Notes: generated by a model from the letters alone, not told the origin. Positions 24,591 to 33,754 are shown, numbered from the stretch's first letter. The stretch is DNA of 64,000 nucleotides from JBIKWM01 sp044356305 (GCA_044356305.1 JBIKWM010000003.1:62001-126000), one strand, 5' to 3'. Made by a program: numbers and translations.

Positions 24591-25393
24591 CCGACCTGCG
24601 CATCAGCCTTGTTCAGACCGATCTGCTGTGGTGCGACCCTGCAGGCAACCGCGCCAGACTGGATGCGGAACTGGCCCCGTTGGCTGGGATCACTGACCTG
24701 ATCGTGTTGCCCGAGATGTTCACCACCGCCTTCACCGACCGCACCGAATGGGCCGAACCGACAGATGGCCCCACGGTGCAATGGATGCTGGCCACCGCAG
24801 CGCATACCGGGGCCTGCGTTACAGGCAGCCTGATGGTGACGGACAATGGCACCGCTTACAATCGCCTTGTTTGGGCCAGGCCCGAAGGCACCTTCGCCAC
24901 CTACGACAAGCGGCACCTTTTCACCTTCGCAGGCGAGCACAACTCCTATTCTGCTGGGAAAGAAAGATTGATCGTGGAGTGGAAAGGTTGGCGCATCTGC
25001 CCGCTGGTGTGCTACGACCTGCGTTTCCCCGAGTGGGCACGCAACACCGCCACCGATGGCTCACCCAACACAGTTGAGGGCGCTTACGACCTGCTCATCT
25101 ATGTTGCCAATTGGCCCGAGGTGCGCAGCCGTGCGTGGAAGGATCTTCTGGTGGCCCGTGCCCACGAGAATCTGGCCTATGTGGCAGGCGTAAACCGCGT
25201 TGGCACCGATGGCCTCGGCCACCGGTACAGTGGCGACAGTGTGCTGCACGGCCCTATGGGCGAGGTGATCGCTGCCTGTCCTCAATCTGAGCAGGCCATC
25301 GCCTCTGCCACCATCAGCCTTGGTCCGCTGGTGGCATACCGACAGCGGTTCCCGGCTCTGGCCGATGCCGACCGTTATACCCTCCGCCACTGA
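24587..25393 (+). CDS. Omega-amidase, nitrilase superfamily (YafV-like)
   Basis: 268 residues, GTG start overlapping the previous stop. Nitrilase triad: Glu43 in LIVLPEMFTTAF, lysine in TYDKRHLFTFAGE, cysteine in LVCYDLRFPEW. The GEH/NSYSAG segment after the lysine is YafV-like. YafV/Nit2 enzymes hydrolyse 2-oxoglutaramate or 2-oxosuccinamate to the keto acid and ammonia. Immediate coupling to a glutamine-type aminotransferase fits that role. Confidence 0.88.
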   Translation: MTDLRISLVQTDLLWCDPAGNRARLDAELAPLAGITDLIVLPEMFTTAFTDRTEWAEPTDGPTVQWMLATAAHTGACVTGSLMVTDNGTAYNRLVWARPEGTFATYDKRHLFTFAGEHNSYSAGKERLIVEWKGWRICPLVCYDLRFPEWARNTATDGSPNTVEGAYDLLIYVANWPEVRSRAWKDLLVARAHENLAYVAGVNRVGTDGLGHRYSGDSVLHGPMGEVIAACPQSEQAIASATISLGPLVAYRQRFPALADADRYTLRH

Positions 25394-25394
25394 T

Positions 25395-26009
25395 ATGGAG
25401 CGCAGACTGGCCTACGCCCTGAGCATCGCTTTTCAGCCGCTGTTCGTGCCGCTTTATACCGTACTGCTCATATTGGGCACCGGCTCTTACCTGTCGTTTG
25501 CGGTGCAGGGCATGCTACGGTGGGTCATGCTCCTTATCATCGTCATAAATACCATCCTGTTGCCCATGCTGGTATTTGCCTGGTTTGTCCGAAGCAGGAT
25601 CATCAGCAGCTACCACATGGCCGAGCGCAACGAGCGGCATCTGCCGTTTCTTGTAGGGGTCACGTTCCTGATATCGACCTACATCCTCTTGGGCAGGCTG
25701 CCTTTACCGGGCATGTTCCGTGCGCTGGTGCTCACCTCGGTGGTGTCGCTCATTGTCACGGCCATTATCAACATGTGGTGGAAGATCAGTGTGCACATGA
25801 TGGGCATGGGCGGCATGCTGGGTGCAGTGGTGGCACTGTCCATGCTGTATCAGATGCCGGTGCTGCCCATGGCTGCCACACTTGCAGTTGCAGCCGGGCT
25901 GGTGGGCTGGTCGCGGCTGTGTCTCGATGCCCACACTCCCGCTCAGGTCTATTCGGGTTTCACGCTGGGCCTGGCGCTTACTATTATCTGTCTCGGAGTT
26001 CTGGTGTGA
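25395..26009 (+). CDS. PAP2-like membrane protein
   Basis: 204 residues from ATG 25395, two bases after the omega-amidase stop. Six hydrophobic helices. WWKISVHMMGMGGMLG and SRLCLDAHTPAQVYSGFTLG carry the K, H and R/H positions of the PAP2 phosphatase pattern in reduced form. Typical of membrane PAP2-like proteins in Bacteroidota; substrate unknown and activity uncertain because the KxxxxxxRP motif is not obvious. Confidence 0.65.
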   Translation: MERRLAYALSIAFQPLFVPLYTVLLILGTGSYLSFAVQGMLRWVMLLIIVINTILLPMLVFAWFVRSRIISSYHMAERNERHLPFLVGVTFLISTYILLGRLPLPGMFRALVLTSVVSLIVTAIINMWWKISVHMMGMGGMLGAVVALSMLYQMPVLPMAATLAVAAGLVGWSRLCLDAHTPAQVYSGFTLGLALTIICLGVLV

Positions 26010-26019
26010 TTCGGGCGGC

Positions 26020-26027
26020 TACTTTTG
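26020..26027 (+). promoter_or_regulatory. Predicted -7 box directly before cysQ
   Basis: TACTTTTG followed by CCGCCCC and ATG 26035, only 7 nt after the box. Confidence 0.55.
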
Positions 26028-26034
26028 CCGCCCC

Positions 26035-26838
26035 ATGAATAATCCGTTGATTAGTACAGCCATCCGTGCGGCTTTCGAGGCCGGCAAGGAGATCCTTGAT
26101 GTGTATTCTCGCCCCATTGCCGTTGAGCAGAAGGACGATAAGAGCCCACTCACCGAGGCCGACCGCAGAGGCCACCTCCGCATCGTCTCGTTTTTGAAGG
26201 ACACCGACCTGCCCATACTTAGCGAGGAGGGCAAGTCCATACCCTACGCAGAGCGCAAAGGCTGGGCAAGGTTCTGGATGGTGGACCCCCTCGATGGCAC
26301 CAAGGAGTTCATCAAGCGCAATGGCGAATTCACAGTGAATATTGCCCTTATTGAGGACGGCCGGGCAACACAGGGCGTTATCTACGTGCCGGTGATGGAC
26401 GTCATGTATGTGGGCGTGGTGGGCCAGGGGGCATGGAAGATAGAGGTATTCTCCAAGGTGGGCGATGCCGACCTCACCACCCTTTTATCCAACGGGAAAA
26501 AACTACCCGAGGACAAGGGCCGCAGACCTTTCAGCATGGTGGGCAGCCGGTCGCACATGAGCGATGAGACCATGGCCTATTATGAGCGGATCAAGGCACT
26601 GCACGGAGAGGTGGAGATGGTAAGCATGGGCAGCTCGCTCAAGATCTGCCTGGTGGCCGATGGCACAGCCGATGCCTACCCGCGTTTTGCGCCCACCATG
26701 GAGTGGGACACCGCTGCCGGTCAGGCCATTGCCGAAGCGGCCGGTTGCACGGTCACGCTGCCTGACGAGGTCACGCCTGTGCGCTACAACAAAGAAGACC
26801 TTTTAAACCCCTGGTTCCTTGTCAGGCGCAGTGCCTGA
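26035..26838 (+). CDS. cysQ: 3'(2'),5'-bisphosphate nucleotidase CysQ
   Basis: 267 residues from ATG 26035, supported by a promoter box just upstream. Inositol-monophosphatase fold: KSPLTEADRRGH, ILSEEGK (metal ligand glutamates), WMVDPLDGTKEFIKRNGEFTVNIAL (the DPLDGTKEF motif is CysQ-specific), and EWDTAAGQAIAEAAG near the C-terminus. It removes toxic 3'-phosphoadenosine 5'-phosphate from sulfate assimilation or cofactor transfer. Confidence 0.93.
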   Translation: MNNPLISTAIRAAFEAGKEILDVYSRPIAVEQKDDKSPLTEADRRGHLRIVSFLKDTDLPILSEEGKSIPYAERKGWARFWMVDPLDGTKEFIKRNGEFTVNIALIEDGRATQGVIYVPVMDVMYVGVVGQGAWKIEVFSKVGDADLTTLLSNGKKLPEDKGRRPFSMVGSRSHMSDETMAYYERIKALHGEVEMVSMGSSLKICLVADGTADAYPRFAPTMEWDTAAGQAIAEAAGCTVTLPDEVTPVRYNKEDLLNPWFLVRRSA

Positions 26839-26980
26839 GCGGGCACGAGTCGCACCTCTTGCCCTTCTTATACTTCTTACAGCATTTCTTCTTCTTGCCC
26901 TTCATCTCTTTTTGGGGGATGATATAGGGCAATAACTTTTCCCACGCTTGGGCGACCGGGAGGTGCTGTGGCATTGACAT
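26822..26980 (-). CDS. Small lysine/cysteine-rich protein
   Basis: 52 residues if started at ATG 26980; the conserved part is the C-terminal MKGKKKKCCKKYKKGKRCDSCP. Short KCCKKYKKGKRC..CP proteins occur in many Bacteroidota; the four-cysteine arrangement suggests metal or nucleic-acid binding, but no function is established. It overlaps the cysQ 3' end by 17 bp on the opposite strand. The exact start is uncertain. Confidence 0.5.
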   Translation of the reverse strand: MSMPQHLPVAQAWEKLLPYIIPQKEMKGKKKKCCKKYKKGKRCDSCPLRHCA

Positions 26981-27241
26981 GCGGCAAATGTGATGGCTCC
27001 ACCTGCCATGGTGCAATACCGCGATCAGGTCATTCCATGATGCCGATCATCTCCCGGCCACCCACTCCGGAAGCTGTGATGAAACAGGGCGGCACCACCT
27101 TTTTCTTCAATTACGAATTGAAAATTAAGAATTACAGATCTGCACACTGCCATAGGGGCTGAGGTGCCATGACCAAGATCCGCTTCCCTTATTCCTAATT
27201 CCTAGTTCCCAACGGAGGCTCACTCCATCACCACCACCCTT
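26981..27241. other. Non-coding gap with AT-rich ATTACGAATT-type repeats
   Basis: Contains AATTACGAATTGAAAATT, AAGAATTAC and CCTAATTCCTAGTTCC, short degenerate direct repeats of the kind scattered between genes in Bacteroidota. No gene or clear hairpin seen. Confidence 0.4.
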
Positions 27242-30200
27242 TCAGAAAAACGCCCTCACCTGCATGCTGCCTGTGTGCACCGGGGCGTTGTCTCCGCTCT
27301 TGCGGCCATTGTAGGTCAGATTGAGCTGTATGTTCTTGGCAAGTTTCCACTGCAGCAGGGCATTCCAGGTGTAGTTGAAACCCGTGCGCAGCCCATCGAG
27401 CATCTCAAACTCCACCGTGCTGCCCGTTGACCCGCCATAGGTGATGCTGATGAAATTGAACCCTGCCTGTATCGAGCCCTTCTCCAGGATGTTGTAGCGC
27501 GCCTCGGTGCCTATGTCGCGCAGCACGGCCCGCTGGGCGCTGTCAATGCCCAGGGTGTTGAGGCGGTCGGTGTAGCGGCCCTGCAGGCTCACCCGCAGCT
27601 TGGCACCGGGCTGGTAGCTCAGTTTGGGCTCAATGCGGAAATACGTGATGGCATAGTTGTTCAGCGCGAAGAACTCCGATATGTTGGCCTTCCATCCATG
27701 TTCATACTCGCCATTGAATGAGATCTGCTTGGTGATGTTCCACCGCACCTTGCCGGTGTGGCTCCGCAACGTGCGGGTCTCGAACCCGTTGGCCAGGAAG
27801 TTCTTCTGCCGGTTGTCCTGATAGGTGTAGTCGGCCGCTATCTTGTTGCTGCTTCGGTTGAAGAAAAACGTGTTGCGCAGGTTCTGGCTCAGGGTTACCA
27901 GGGTGCTGTCCTCAATCGTGCCGAAGAAAGGGTCGAGGGCCTGCAGCAGGTCATCGCGCTGGGTCTTGCGCTCCACGCGGTACACCAGCTGGTTGCTGAA
28001 CATGGCCAGCACCTTTTTCCACCCCTTGGCGCTGCCCCACACCACACGCGGGTCAATATTGAAGCTCTCGTTAAGCTGCGTGCCATACACCTTCATGAAG
28101 GCCGTGGTGGGGATGAAGACCCGGATGTAGCGGGCCGTGTCCTGAAATACTGCCTGCACATACTCGTTCAGTTCCTTTATCCCGTTCTCATTCTGGTCTA
28201 TCCACGAATACGCGCCCTGGCCGGGGTTCACCTCCACATACTGAAACTCCTTCTTGCTCTCAAGCCCAGAGCCCACCTCATAGAATGTGCTTGAGGTGAT
28301 CACCCCTTTCAGTGCGCGGAGGTTGTACTCAATGCGGTTGATCAGGGTGTTGTCGGGCTTTTGCGATGAGGCTATGCTGTCCAGTATCTGCAGGTTGCGG
28401 TAGGTGGTGGTTACGCGCAGCTGGTGGCGCGGGTCCTTCATCACCTCGGCCGTCAGGCCCGCGCTCTGGCCCAGTGTGGCGCGGGTCAGGTCGCCATTCA
28501 GGGGCAGGGCCTCGTCTCTGCGCTGGTAAAAGATGCTCACACGGTTGGCCCATTTCTCCGGCAGCCCGATGCTCAGTTTGGCATCGTTGAAGAAATAGCT
28601 CGTGGCGAGCATGGCCCCGGTGCTATCGGCCCGCTGGGTGTTGTGTTCAAAATCATCGCGCAGCCCGATGGTGAGGAACTTGAAACGGTACTTCGTGTCC
28701 ATCAGAAACCGGCCGTAGCGCAGTTCCGTGGCGCCATCGGCCATGATGTGGCTGCCGTTGAACTGCATGGCCCACTTCGTGTTGTCGATGGCTGCGCTCA
28801 GGGCATGCTGCCAGGCCGTGAACACGTCTTTCATCACAAACGACCGGAAGGTGTAGTCCACATCGCCCCAGCCCTTGCGGCTGAAACCCAGTCGGGCCGA
28901 ACCGATGTACTGGTCGGCCTTGGCCGTTATGTTGCGCAGGTTCCAGTCGCGGTCAAACTCCACCGTGCGGAACCGCTCAATGGGCGCGAAATTCCTGCCC
29001 GTGTTCTCAAGATCGGCCCCCGCCTTTATCACCCATGTCTTGCCGGTGTCAAGGGGTATGCGGTGGTCGTACGTCAGCTTCACCCCATGGCCCAGGTCGT
29101 CCTCACTGTCGCGGCTCGAAAAGCGGTTCAGGTCGTTGTTGCTCAGCGCCCCCTCCACCGTCAGTTTCGAGTTGGGCGAAAAAGTGTAATCGGCCCCCAG
29201 GGTGTATAGCTGGTTCATCTTCGGGGTCACCAGCCTGCCCACCGGTTCATACTGGCCCGTGGGCCGGCCCGTGGCGGGGTCGGGCGCCACCCATTGGTAC
29301 ACCCGGCCGTTGGCCGCGCTGGTCACCTGCACATAGTTGCCGTTGCCCAGGCCCACATCGCTGAATGTGACTCGGAAGTGGGCGCTGTCGGGGTTCACAG
29401 AATAGATGAATATGTCGGGTACGAAGACCTGAATGCCCTGCACCGTCACCACCGTATCCGTTTTGCGGTACAGCACCTCGCTGTTGCTAAAGGCCACCGA
29501 GTCTATGGTGGGCACCACCGCCTCGTTGAGGCTGTCACCGATGTCCTGCAGTATCGAGAGCTGCGAGGGCGAGAGGCCGCCCGCCAACTGGCTGCTCTTG
29601 CTGTCCTGCTCGCTGTACAGGTTAAAGCGCACCGCCAGTTTGCCCCGTTGCAGGTCGGTGCCCACATGGAACAGCGAACGCGAGTAGGTACGGTCGGTGT
29701 ACTGAAACTCGACAATGATGCGGATGTCCTTCGTGATAAGCCGCTTGGCCGTGAAGGTCAGTTCGGCCGAGTTGTAATTGATCACATAGTCGTTCTCCTG
29801 CCCGCGGGTAAGCAGAACCCCGTCTATGTACACCCGCTCGGTGCCCGCCAGCACTATGATGTAGGGCTCGTTCTCGGCCCCTTTCAGGCGATACGGCCCC
29901 TGGTTGCCCTCAATGCCCTGTATGGGCTGGCGGTTGAATTTGCCCCTGCTCACCGCCCCGCTGCCCGTGGCCGCCAATGTGGCGCGGGGGCTGCCATCGG
30001 GCTGTTTCTTCCCCAGGTCAAAGCGGTGGGCTATGCTCAGGCCCTGGGCCCGCTTGAAGAAACTCAGGAAGTACGACCGCTCGGGCCTTCTCAGTTGAAA
30101 ATCGCCCGCGGTGAGGGTGGTCCTATCTGTGAAAAGCTGGATGTACACCTGGTCGAAATCCTGCAGCTGCTGCGTGTTCCCATCGGGCTGGAACGGAATG

Positions 30201-30745
30201 TTGTTGTCCGTTATCACCGCCCGTATGCCCAGCTTCTGGCTTATCTGGCCGCTCAGCTGCAGGTTCAGGCTCGATGTCACCCCCAGGTCCTGATTGTTGC
30301 CCACCGTTAGCCCGCGCGATATGCTGCCGCTCTTGTTCAGGCTCCCAAGGTCAAACAGCTCCTCGGGCGGGCGGTCGGCAATGGTGAACAGCAGCGGCTC
30401 GGGCTGGCCCTTGGCCGTGGGCAGCTGCACCTGCCTCGGGCGGCTCAGATACACCTTGCCCAGGCCCATCGGCAGCACCCTATAGCGCACCACCAGCGTG
30501 TCGCCACGCCACCCGGGGGGCACCACCACACGGCCGCGCAGGTAATCCACCGTGTAGGTGGCGGCATCGGGCACCCTGCCGTCAGCCCGCTGCAACAGCA
30601 CCGAGCCGGGCACCATGCTCAGAGTATCCAGTGTCAGCGTGTCGGCCAGCACCACCACCCGCCTGGCCCGCAGGTTGTTCAGCTGCTGCGCCACCGCCCA
30701 TGCGGGCAGCAGCACAAGCACTATGAGCAGGGCATGGCGGTGCAT
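27242..30745 (-). CDS. Large outer-membrane beta-barrel protein, unknown function
   Basis: 1167 residues from ATG 30745. Signal peptide LLIVLVLLPAWAVAQ. The N-terminal ~150 residues are beta-rich, including VLLQRADGRVPDAATYTVDYLRG; then GSISRGLTVGNNQDLGVTSSLNL begins a long series of alternating amphipathic strands to the C-terminus (GDFQLRRPERSYFLSFFKRAQG, WNITKQISFNGEYEHGW), ending in aromatic VRAFF as expected for a barrel. Homologous giant barrels occur across Bacteroidota without assigned function; no TonB box or plug is evident. Followed upstream by a small gene transcribed the same way. Confidence 0.72.
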   Translation of the reverse strand: MHRHALLIVLVLLPAWAVAQQLNNLRARRVVVLADTLTLDTLSMVPGSVLLQRADGRVPDAATYTVDYLRGRVVVPPGWRGDTLVVRYRVLPMGLGKVYLSRPRQVQLPTAKGQPEPLLFTIADRPPEELFDLGSLNKSGSISRGLTVGNNQDLGVTSSLNLQLSGQISQKLGIRAVITDNNIPFQPDGNTQQLQDFDQVYIQLFTDRTTLTAGDFQLRRPERSYFLSFFKRAQGLSIAHRFDLGKKQPDGSPRATLAATGSGAVSRGKFNRQPIQGIEGNQGPYRLKGAENEPYIIVLAGTERVYIDGVLLTRGQENDYVINYNSAELTFTAKRLITKDIRIIVEFQYTDRTYSRSLFHVGTDLQRGKLAVRFNLYSEQDSKSSQLAGGLSPSQLSILQDIGDSLNEAVVPTIDSVAFSNSEVLYRKTDTVVTVQGIQVFVPDIFIYSVNPDSAHFRVTFSDVGLGNGNYVQVTSAANGRVYQWVAPDPATGRPTGQYEPVGRLVTPKMNQLYTLGADYTFSPNSKLTVEGALSNNDLNRFSSRDSEDDLGHGVKLTYDHRIPLDTGKTWVIKAGADLENTGRNFAPIERFRTVEFDRDWNLRNITAKADQYIGSARLGFSRKGWGDVDYTFRSFVMKDVFTAWQHALSAAIDNTKWAMQFNGSHIMADGATELRYGRFLMDTKYRFKFLTIGLRDDFEHNTQRADSTGAMLATSYFFNDAKLSIGLPEKWANRVSIFYQRRDEALPLNGDLTRATLGQSAGLTAEVMKDPRHQLRVTTTYRNLQILDSIASSQKPDNTLINRIEYNLRALKGVITSSTFYEVGSGLESKKEFQYVEVNPGQGAYSWIDQNENGIKELNEYVQAVFQDTARYIRVFIPTTAFMKVYGTQLNESFNIDPRVVWGSAKGWKKVLAMFSNQLVYRVERKTQRDDLLQALDPFFGTIEDSTLVTLSQNLRNTFFFNRSSNKIAADYTYQDNRQKNFLANGFETRTLRSHTGKVRWNITKQISFNGEYEHGWKANISEFFALNNYAITYFRIEPKLSYQPGAKLRVSLQGRYTDRLNTLGIDSAQRAVLRDIGTEARYNILEKGSIQAGFNFISITYGGSTGSTVEFEMLDGLRTGFNYTWNALLQWKLAKNIQLNLTYNGRKSGDNAPVHTGSMQVRAFF

Positions 30746-30869
30746 CGAAGTGGCAAAGGACGGCAAGCCCCGTCATTGGGGCGGGGTGCCGCACAACGCG
30801 GCACACCCCCCATTGTTGCCACAGCTTTCTCACCCGCCCCTAACCGGCCGGGCGGGCCAGGCAGCTGCC

Positions 30870-31115
30870 TCAGGCCACCCTGCGGAACAGCCACCCCGAG
30901 CCATCGGCCTGCAGGCCATAGTCGTAGCGGTAGCCATGGCTCTTGCGTATGCCCGTCACCACATATGCGGGCGGGTTCTTGGCCTTCCATTCTGTGCGGG
31001 GCATGAACAGACCCGCGCCCACCTCCAACTGCAGCAGCATGGTGCGCAGCAGCGTGTTGCGCTTGCGCCTCACAGGCAGCACCTCGGGCATCTCCTCCTT
31101 CGATATCAGCTTCAT
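30870..31115 (-). CDS. Conserved small protein, unknown
   Basis: 81 residues. MKLISKEEMPEVLPVRRKRNT, a basic middle (LRTMLLQLEVGAGLFMPRTEW) and GYRYDYGLQADGSGWLFRRV. No membrane segment or known motif recognised; the GWxFRR ending and basic charge suggest nucleic-acid contact, but this is a guess. A clear -7 box (31141-31148) and purine-rich AAAGGAAC precede the ATG, supporting expression. It lies just outside the 21-bp repeat array of the right inverted repeat. Confidence 0.65.
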   Translation of the reverse strand: MKLISKEEMPEVLPVRRKRNTLLRTMLLQLEVGAGLFMPRTEWKAKNPPAYVVTGIRKSHGYRYDYGLQADGSGWLFRRVA

Positions 31116-31140
31116 GGCCTTTCAGTTCCTTTGATGTGCA

Positions 31141-31148
31141 CAAAGATA
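31141..31148 (-). promoter_or_regulatory. Predicted -7 box for the 81-residue gene
   Basis: TATCTTTG on the minus strand, exact TAnnTTTG, 25 nt before ATG 31115 and 2 bp from the end of the right inverted repeat. Confidence 0.55.
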
Positions 31149-31162
31149 TAAGGATGCCGTCA

Positions 31163-31371
31163 GCATGCGTTATAACTGAGGCGTGATGTCTTATAACTGA
31201 GTCGTCATTCCGTATAACTGAGTTGTCATTCCGTATATATGAGTCCTCATTCCGTATAAATGAGGTTTAAACTCTATTATATGAGTCGTCAAGTCGTATC
31301 AATGAGTCATGATGTCGTATGAATGATGCATGATGTCTTATGAATGAGTTGTCATCTCGTATAATTGAGGT
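31163..31371. repeat. Ten 21-bp tandem repeats, right array
   Basis: Mirror image of the left array at 13402-13610, unit order and variants preserved, e.g. TCATTCCGTATAACTGAGTT near 31206-31225. Single-base differences from the left copy show some divergence since duplication. Confidence 0.85.
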
Positions 31372-31508
31372 TACGACTAACCCATTTATGGTCATGACAC
31401 ATTTAATTACTTATATCACTTTAAGATGAGTTAAGAATGATGTTATAATGAGTTCTGAATGAGATATGGATGAGGCAGGCCAACATGCGTCAGGCCATGG
31501 AACAGGGC

Positions 31509-31541
31509 AAAAAAAAGGCCGTCCCCGGCATGGGGGCGGCC
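31509..31541 (-). terminator. Rho-independent terminator (right copy)
   Basis: Minus-strand GGCCGCCCCCATGCCGGGG hairpin with CGGCC arm and a T-run; better paired than the left copy (GGCCGCCCC versus GGCCGCTCC). Confidence 0.75.
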
Positions 31542-31588
31542 ATCAATTCTCACTGGCAGTCGGCCTCAGGGTGCGGGAGGCGTGGGGT

Positions 31589-31783
31589 TTATTGCCTGAT
31601 TATGCGGTGGACTGTTGTTGTGCCTGTGAGGTGCTGGATGCGCAGCAGGTAGGTGTCGGAGCGGTAGGGGCTGAGGTCTATCTGAATGGGGTCCAGTGCA
31701 GGCGCACCGGCACCGTTTGATGCGGGGCTGTAAAGGCCTTCGATACGCTGAAGACCGCTACTCAGGCTGACGGAGTGGAGGGG
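31589..31783 (-). pseudogene. Relic of a T9SS sorting-domain gene tail (right copy)
   Basis: Minus-strand frame reads HSVSLSSGLQRIEGLYSPAS, then PIQIDLSPYRSDTYLLRIQH and TGTTTVHRIIRQ-stop, a T9SS type A C-terminal domain without its body. Compared with the left copy, PG has become SD but the tyrosine codon is intact. Confidence 0.7.
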
Positions 31784-31996
31784 GCGGGAAGCGCAGGCTT
31801 TGCGCGTAATGTTTCGCAGGAGTGACAAAAGGGAACATTGGGGCGGGTGGGGAATAGACGATGGTCCATAGACCATAGTCGATAGTATGAGGGTATGGCC
31901 TATCAGCCCTCGCTGATGAAGATGCACCCACCCGGACGCCCGTTCCTCAGGGGCACTCGTTCATTGCTCAGCCCTTCGGCCCTATCTTCATCCCCC

Positions 31997-32521
31997 ATGA
32001 TCACACCCAAGGACGAACTCATCACCCGACTCAGGCACGGGGCTGCCCAAGTGGCGGCATGGTACACGCAGCGGCCCGATGCTGTCATGACCCATGGCCC
32101 CGCACAGGCGTGGACTGCCGGGCAGCATCTGTTGCACCTCATCAAGAGCACCAGGCCACTGGCCAAGGGGCTGGGCCTTCCGCGCATCGTACTGAGGCTC
32201 CGCTACGGGGCGGTAAAGAGTCAGAGCAGCTATGACGAGGTTGTCAAGCGCTATCAGGCGGCCCTGGCGGCCGGGGGCAGGGCCCCGGACGGTTTTGTGC
32301 CCCGCCCTGTGGCTGCCACCGAAAGGGAGGAACTCATAAGGCGGTTCAACGCTGAGGTCGATCAGCTGTGCGCCAACCTTGCCAAATGGGACGAACGCGA
32401 CCTTGACCGCACAGGCGCACCGCATCCGCTCATGGGCATGCTCACCGTGCGCGAACTCATGCACTTCACCATCTACCACATGCAGCATCACCTCAAAGGG
32501 TTGGAAGAGAGGTATGCCTGA
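31997..32521 (+). CDS. DinB-like four-helix protein
   Basis: 174 residues from ATG 31997. TPKDELITRLRHGAAQVAAWY and W.AGQHLLHLIKSTRPL early, ERE ELIRRFNAEVDQLC in the middle and LMGMLTVRELMHFTIYHMQHHLKGLEE at the end give the histidine pattern (H..., HxxxH) of DinB/YfiT-like metal-binding bundles. These often act as thiol-dependent S-transferases; substrate unknown. A TATCTTCA box 6 nt before ATG could be its promoter. Its upstream side is the end of the right inverted repeat. Confidence 0.8.
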   Translation: MITPKDELITRLRHGAAQVAAWYTQRPDAVMTHGPAQAWTAGQHLLHLIKSTRPLAKGLGLPRIVLRLRYGAVKSQSSYDEVVKRYQAALAAGGRAPDGFVPRPVAATEREELIRRFNAEVDQLCANLAKWDERDLDRTGAPHPLMGMLTVRELMHFTIYHMQHHLKGLEERYA

Positions 32522-32809
32522 GCGTGCATGGTCATTCATCATCAGGTATTAGATATTGTGATTCCCCGCAGTCTTACCAGTAGCGCCTTTTCATATGACG
32601 GTGATGTAGGGGCAGCTCGATGGGAAATGTCCACCAGCCTCATGTCGCCATGAGCGCAGTCGAAGGGTTTTGATCCTGGAGTTTATCCTGCCCTTGCGGG
32701 ATATCAAGACAAAAGGATGAAAAGGGACACTCCCGCGCGAGCTCAAGGGAAACTGGTCTTATTGCTGGGAATCACTTAAGATATTCGCCCGTCCTTAAAA
32801 TCACCCGTA
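32522..32809. other. Intergenic gap, no gene recognised
   Basis: Nothing coding, no tRNA, no repeat shared elsewhere in the window. A short TGCCCTTGCGGGATA hairpin is the only local symmetry. Confidence 0.4.
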
Positions 32810-33754
32810 GTGAAAGACAACCGCATCTGCGCGCTCTTCGGCATAGAGCACCCCATTATTCAGGCCGGCATGATCTGGTGCAGCGGGCACGAGCTGGCCA
32901 GTGCCGTAAGCAATGCCGGGGGTCTGGGCATCATAGGGGCCGGCAGCATGTACCCCCATGTGCTGCGCGACCAGATACGCAAGTGCAGGGCAGCCACCTC
33001 AAGGCCTTTTGCGGTCAATGTGCCGCTGCTCTACCCCAACATCGATGAGCACATGCGCATCATTGTGGACGAAAAGGTGCCCATCGTGTTCACCAGTGCA
33101 GGCAATCCCGCCACCTGGACCGCTCACCTGCGGCAGCATGGCATCAAGGTGGTGCACGTGGTGGCCAACACCAAGTTCGCGCAGAAGGCCGAGGCGGCCG
33201 GGGCCGATGCCATTGTGGCCGAAGGCTTTGAGGCCGGGGGCCACAACGGCCGCGAGGAGACCACCACGCTGGTGCTCATCCCCATCATCTGCCAGGCAGT
33301 GAGGATTCCGGTGATAGCCGCAGGGGGCATCGCCTCGGGCCGGTCCATGCTGGCGGCCTTTGCCCTGGGGGCCGAGGGTGTGCAGGTGGGCAGCCGCTTT
33401 GTGGCCACGCCCGAGAGTTCGGCCCACCAGGCATTCAAAGATGCCGTGATAGCCGCCAAAGAGGGCGACACCCACCTCAGCATGAAGAAGCTGGTGCCCG
33501 TGCGCTTGCTGCGCAACCGGTTCTTTGCAGAGATAAAGGAGATGGAGGACCGTGGCGCCAGCAACGAGGAGCTGGCCGCCCACCTGGGCCGTGCGCGTGC
33601 CAAACGGGGCATGTTTGAGGGCGACATGGACGAGGGCGAACTCGAGATAGGTCAGGTGGCCGCCTCCATAGCCGCCATGACCCCCGCGGCCGAGGTGGTG
33701 CGCCAGATGGTGACCGAATACAACGCGGCCCTCGAAGGGCTGCGCCCCATGTGA
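32810..33754 (+). CDS. Nitronate monooxygenase-family flavoprotein
   Basis: 314 residues, GTG start. TIM-barrel FMN enzyme: GIEHPIIQAGMIWCSGHELASAVSNAGGLG at the start, VVHVVANTKFAQKAEAAGADAIVAEGFEAGGHNG (FMN phosphate contact GGHNG), and PVIAAGGIASGRSMLAAFALGAEGVQVGSRF. The family includes nitronate monooxygenases and FabK-type enoyl-ACP reductases; the GFEAGGHNGREE stretch is shared by both, so substrate cannot be decided. Monocistronic by position. Confidence 0.87.
   Translation: MKDNRICALFGIEHPIIQAGMIWCSGHELASAVSNAGGLGIIGAGSMYPHVLRDQIRKCRAATSRPFAVNVPLLYPNIDEHMRIIVDEKVPIVFTSAGNPATWTAHLRQHGIKVVHVVANTKFAQKAEAAGADAIVAEGFEAGGHNGREETTTLVLIPIICQAVRIPVIAAGGIASGRSMLAAFALGAEGVQVGSRFVATPESSAHQAFKDAVIAAKEGDTHLSMKKLVPVRLLRNRFFAEIKEMEDRGASNEELAAHLGRARAKRGMFEGDMDEGELEIGQVAASIAAMTPAAEVVRQMVTEYNAALEGLRPM

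Larger units (their letters stand above)
31151..31920. repeat. Right inverted repeat (uninterrupted copy)
   Basis: Reverse complement of 12991-13622 (31151-31783) and of 11650-11775 (31794-31920), here contiguous. It carries the tail of the dehydratase gene (FISEG-stop on the minus strand), the T9SS tail relic, terminator, and 21-bp array. The ~10 bp between the two matching parts marks where the left copy received its insert. Confidence 0.92.

Noticed and set aside
11650..31920. Composite transposon with inverted terminal repeats
   Set aside because: No transposase or target-site duplication seen and the enclosed genes are chromosomal housekeeping functions, so a recombination-type repeat is more likely than a transposon.
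32685..32720. Short hairpin in the gap before the nitronate monooxygenase gene
   Set aside because: Weak stem without T-run; not enough to call a terminator or RNA gene.
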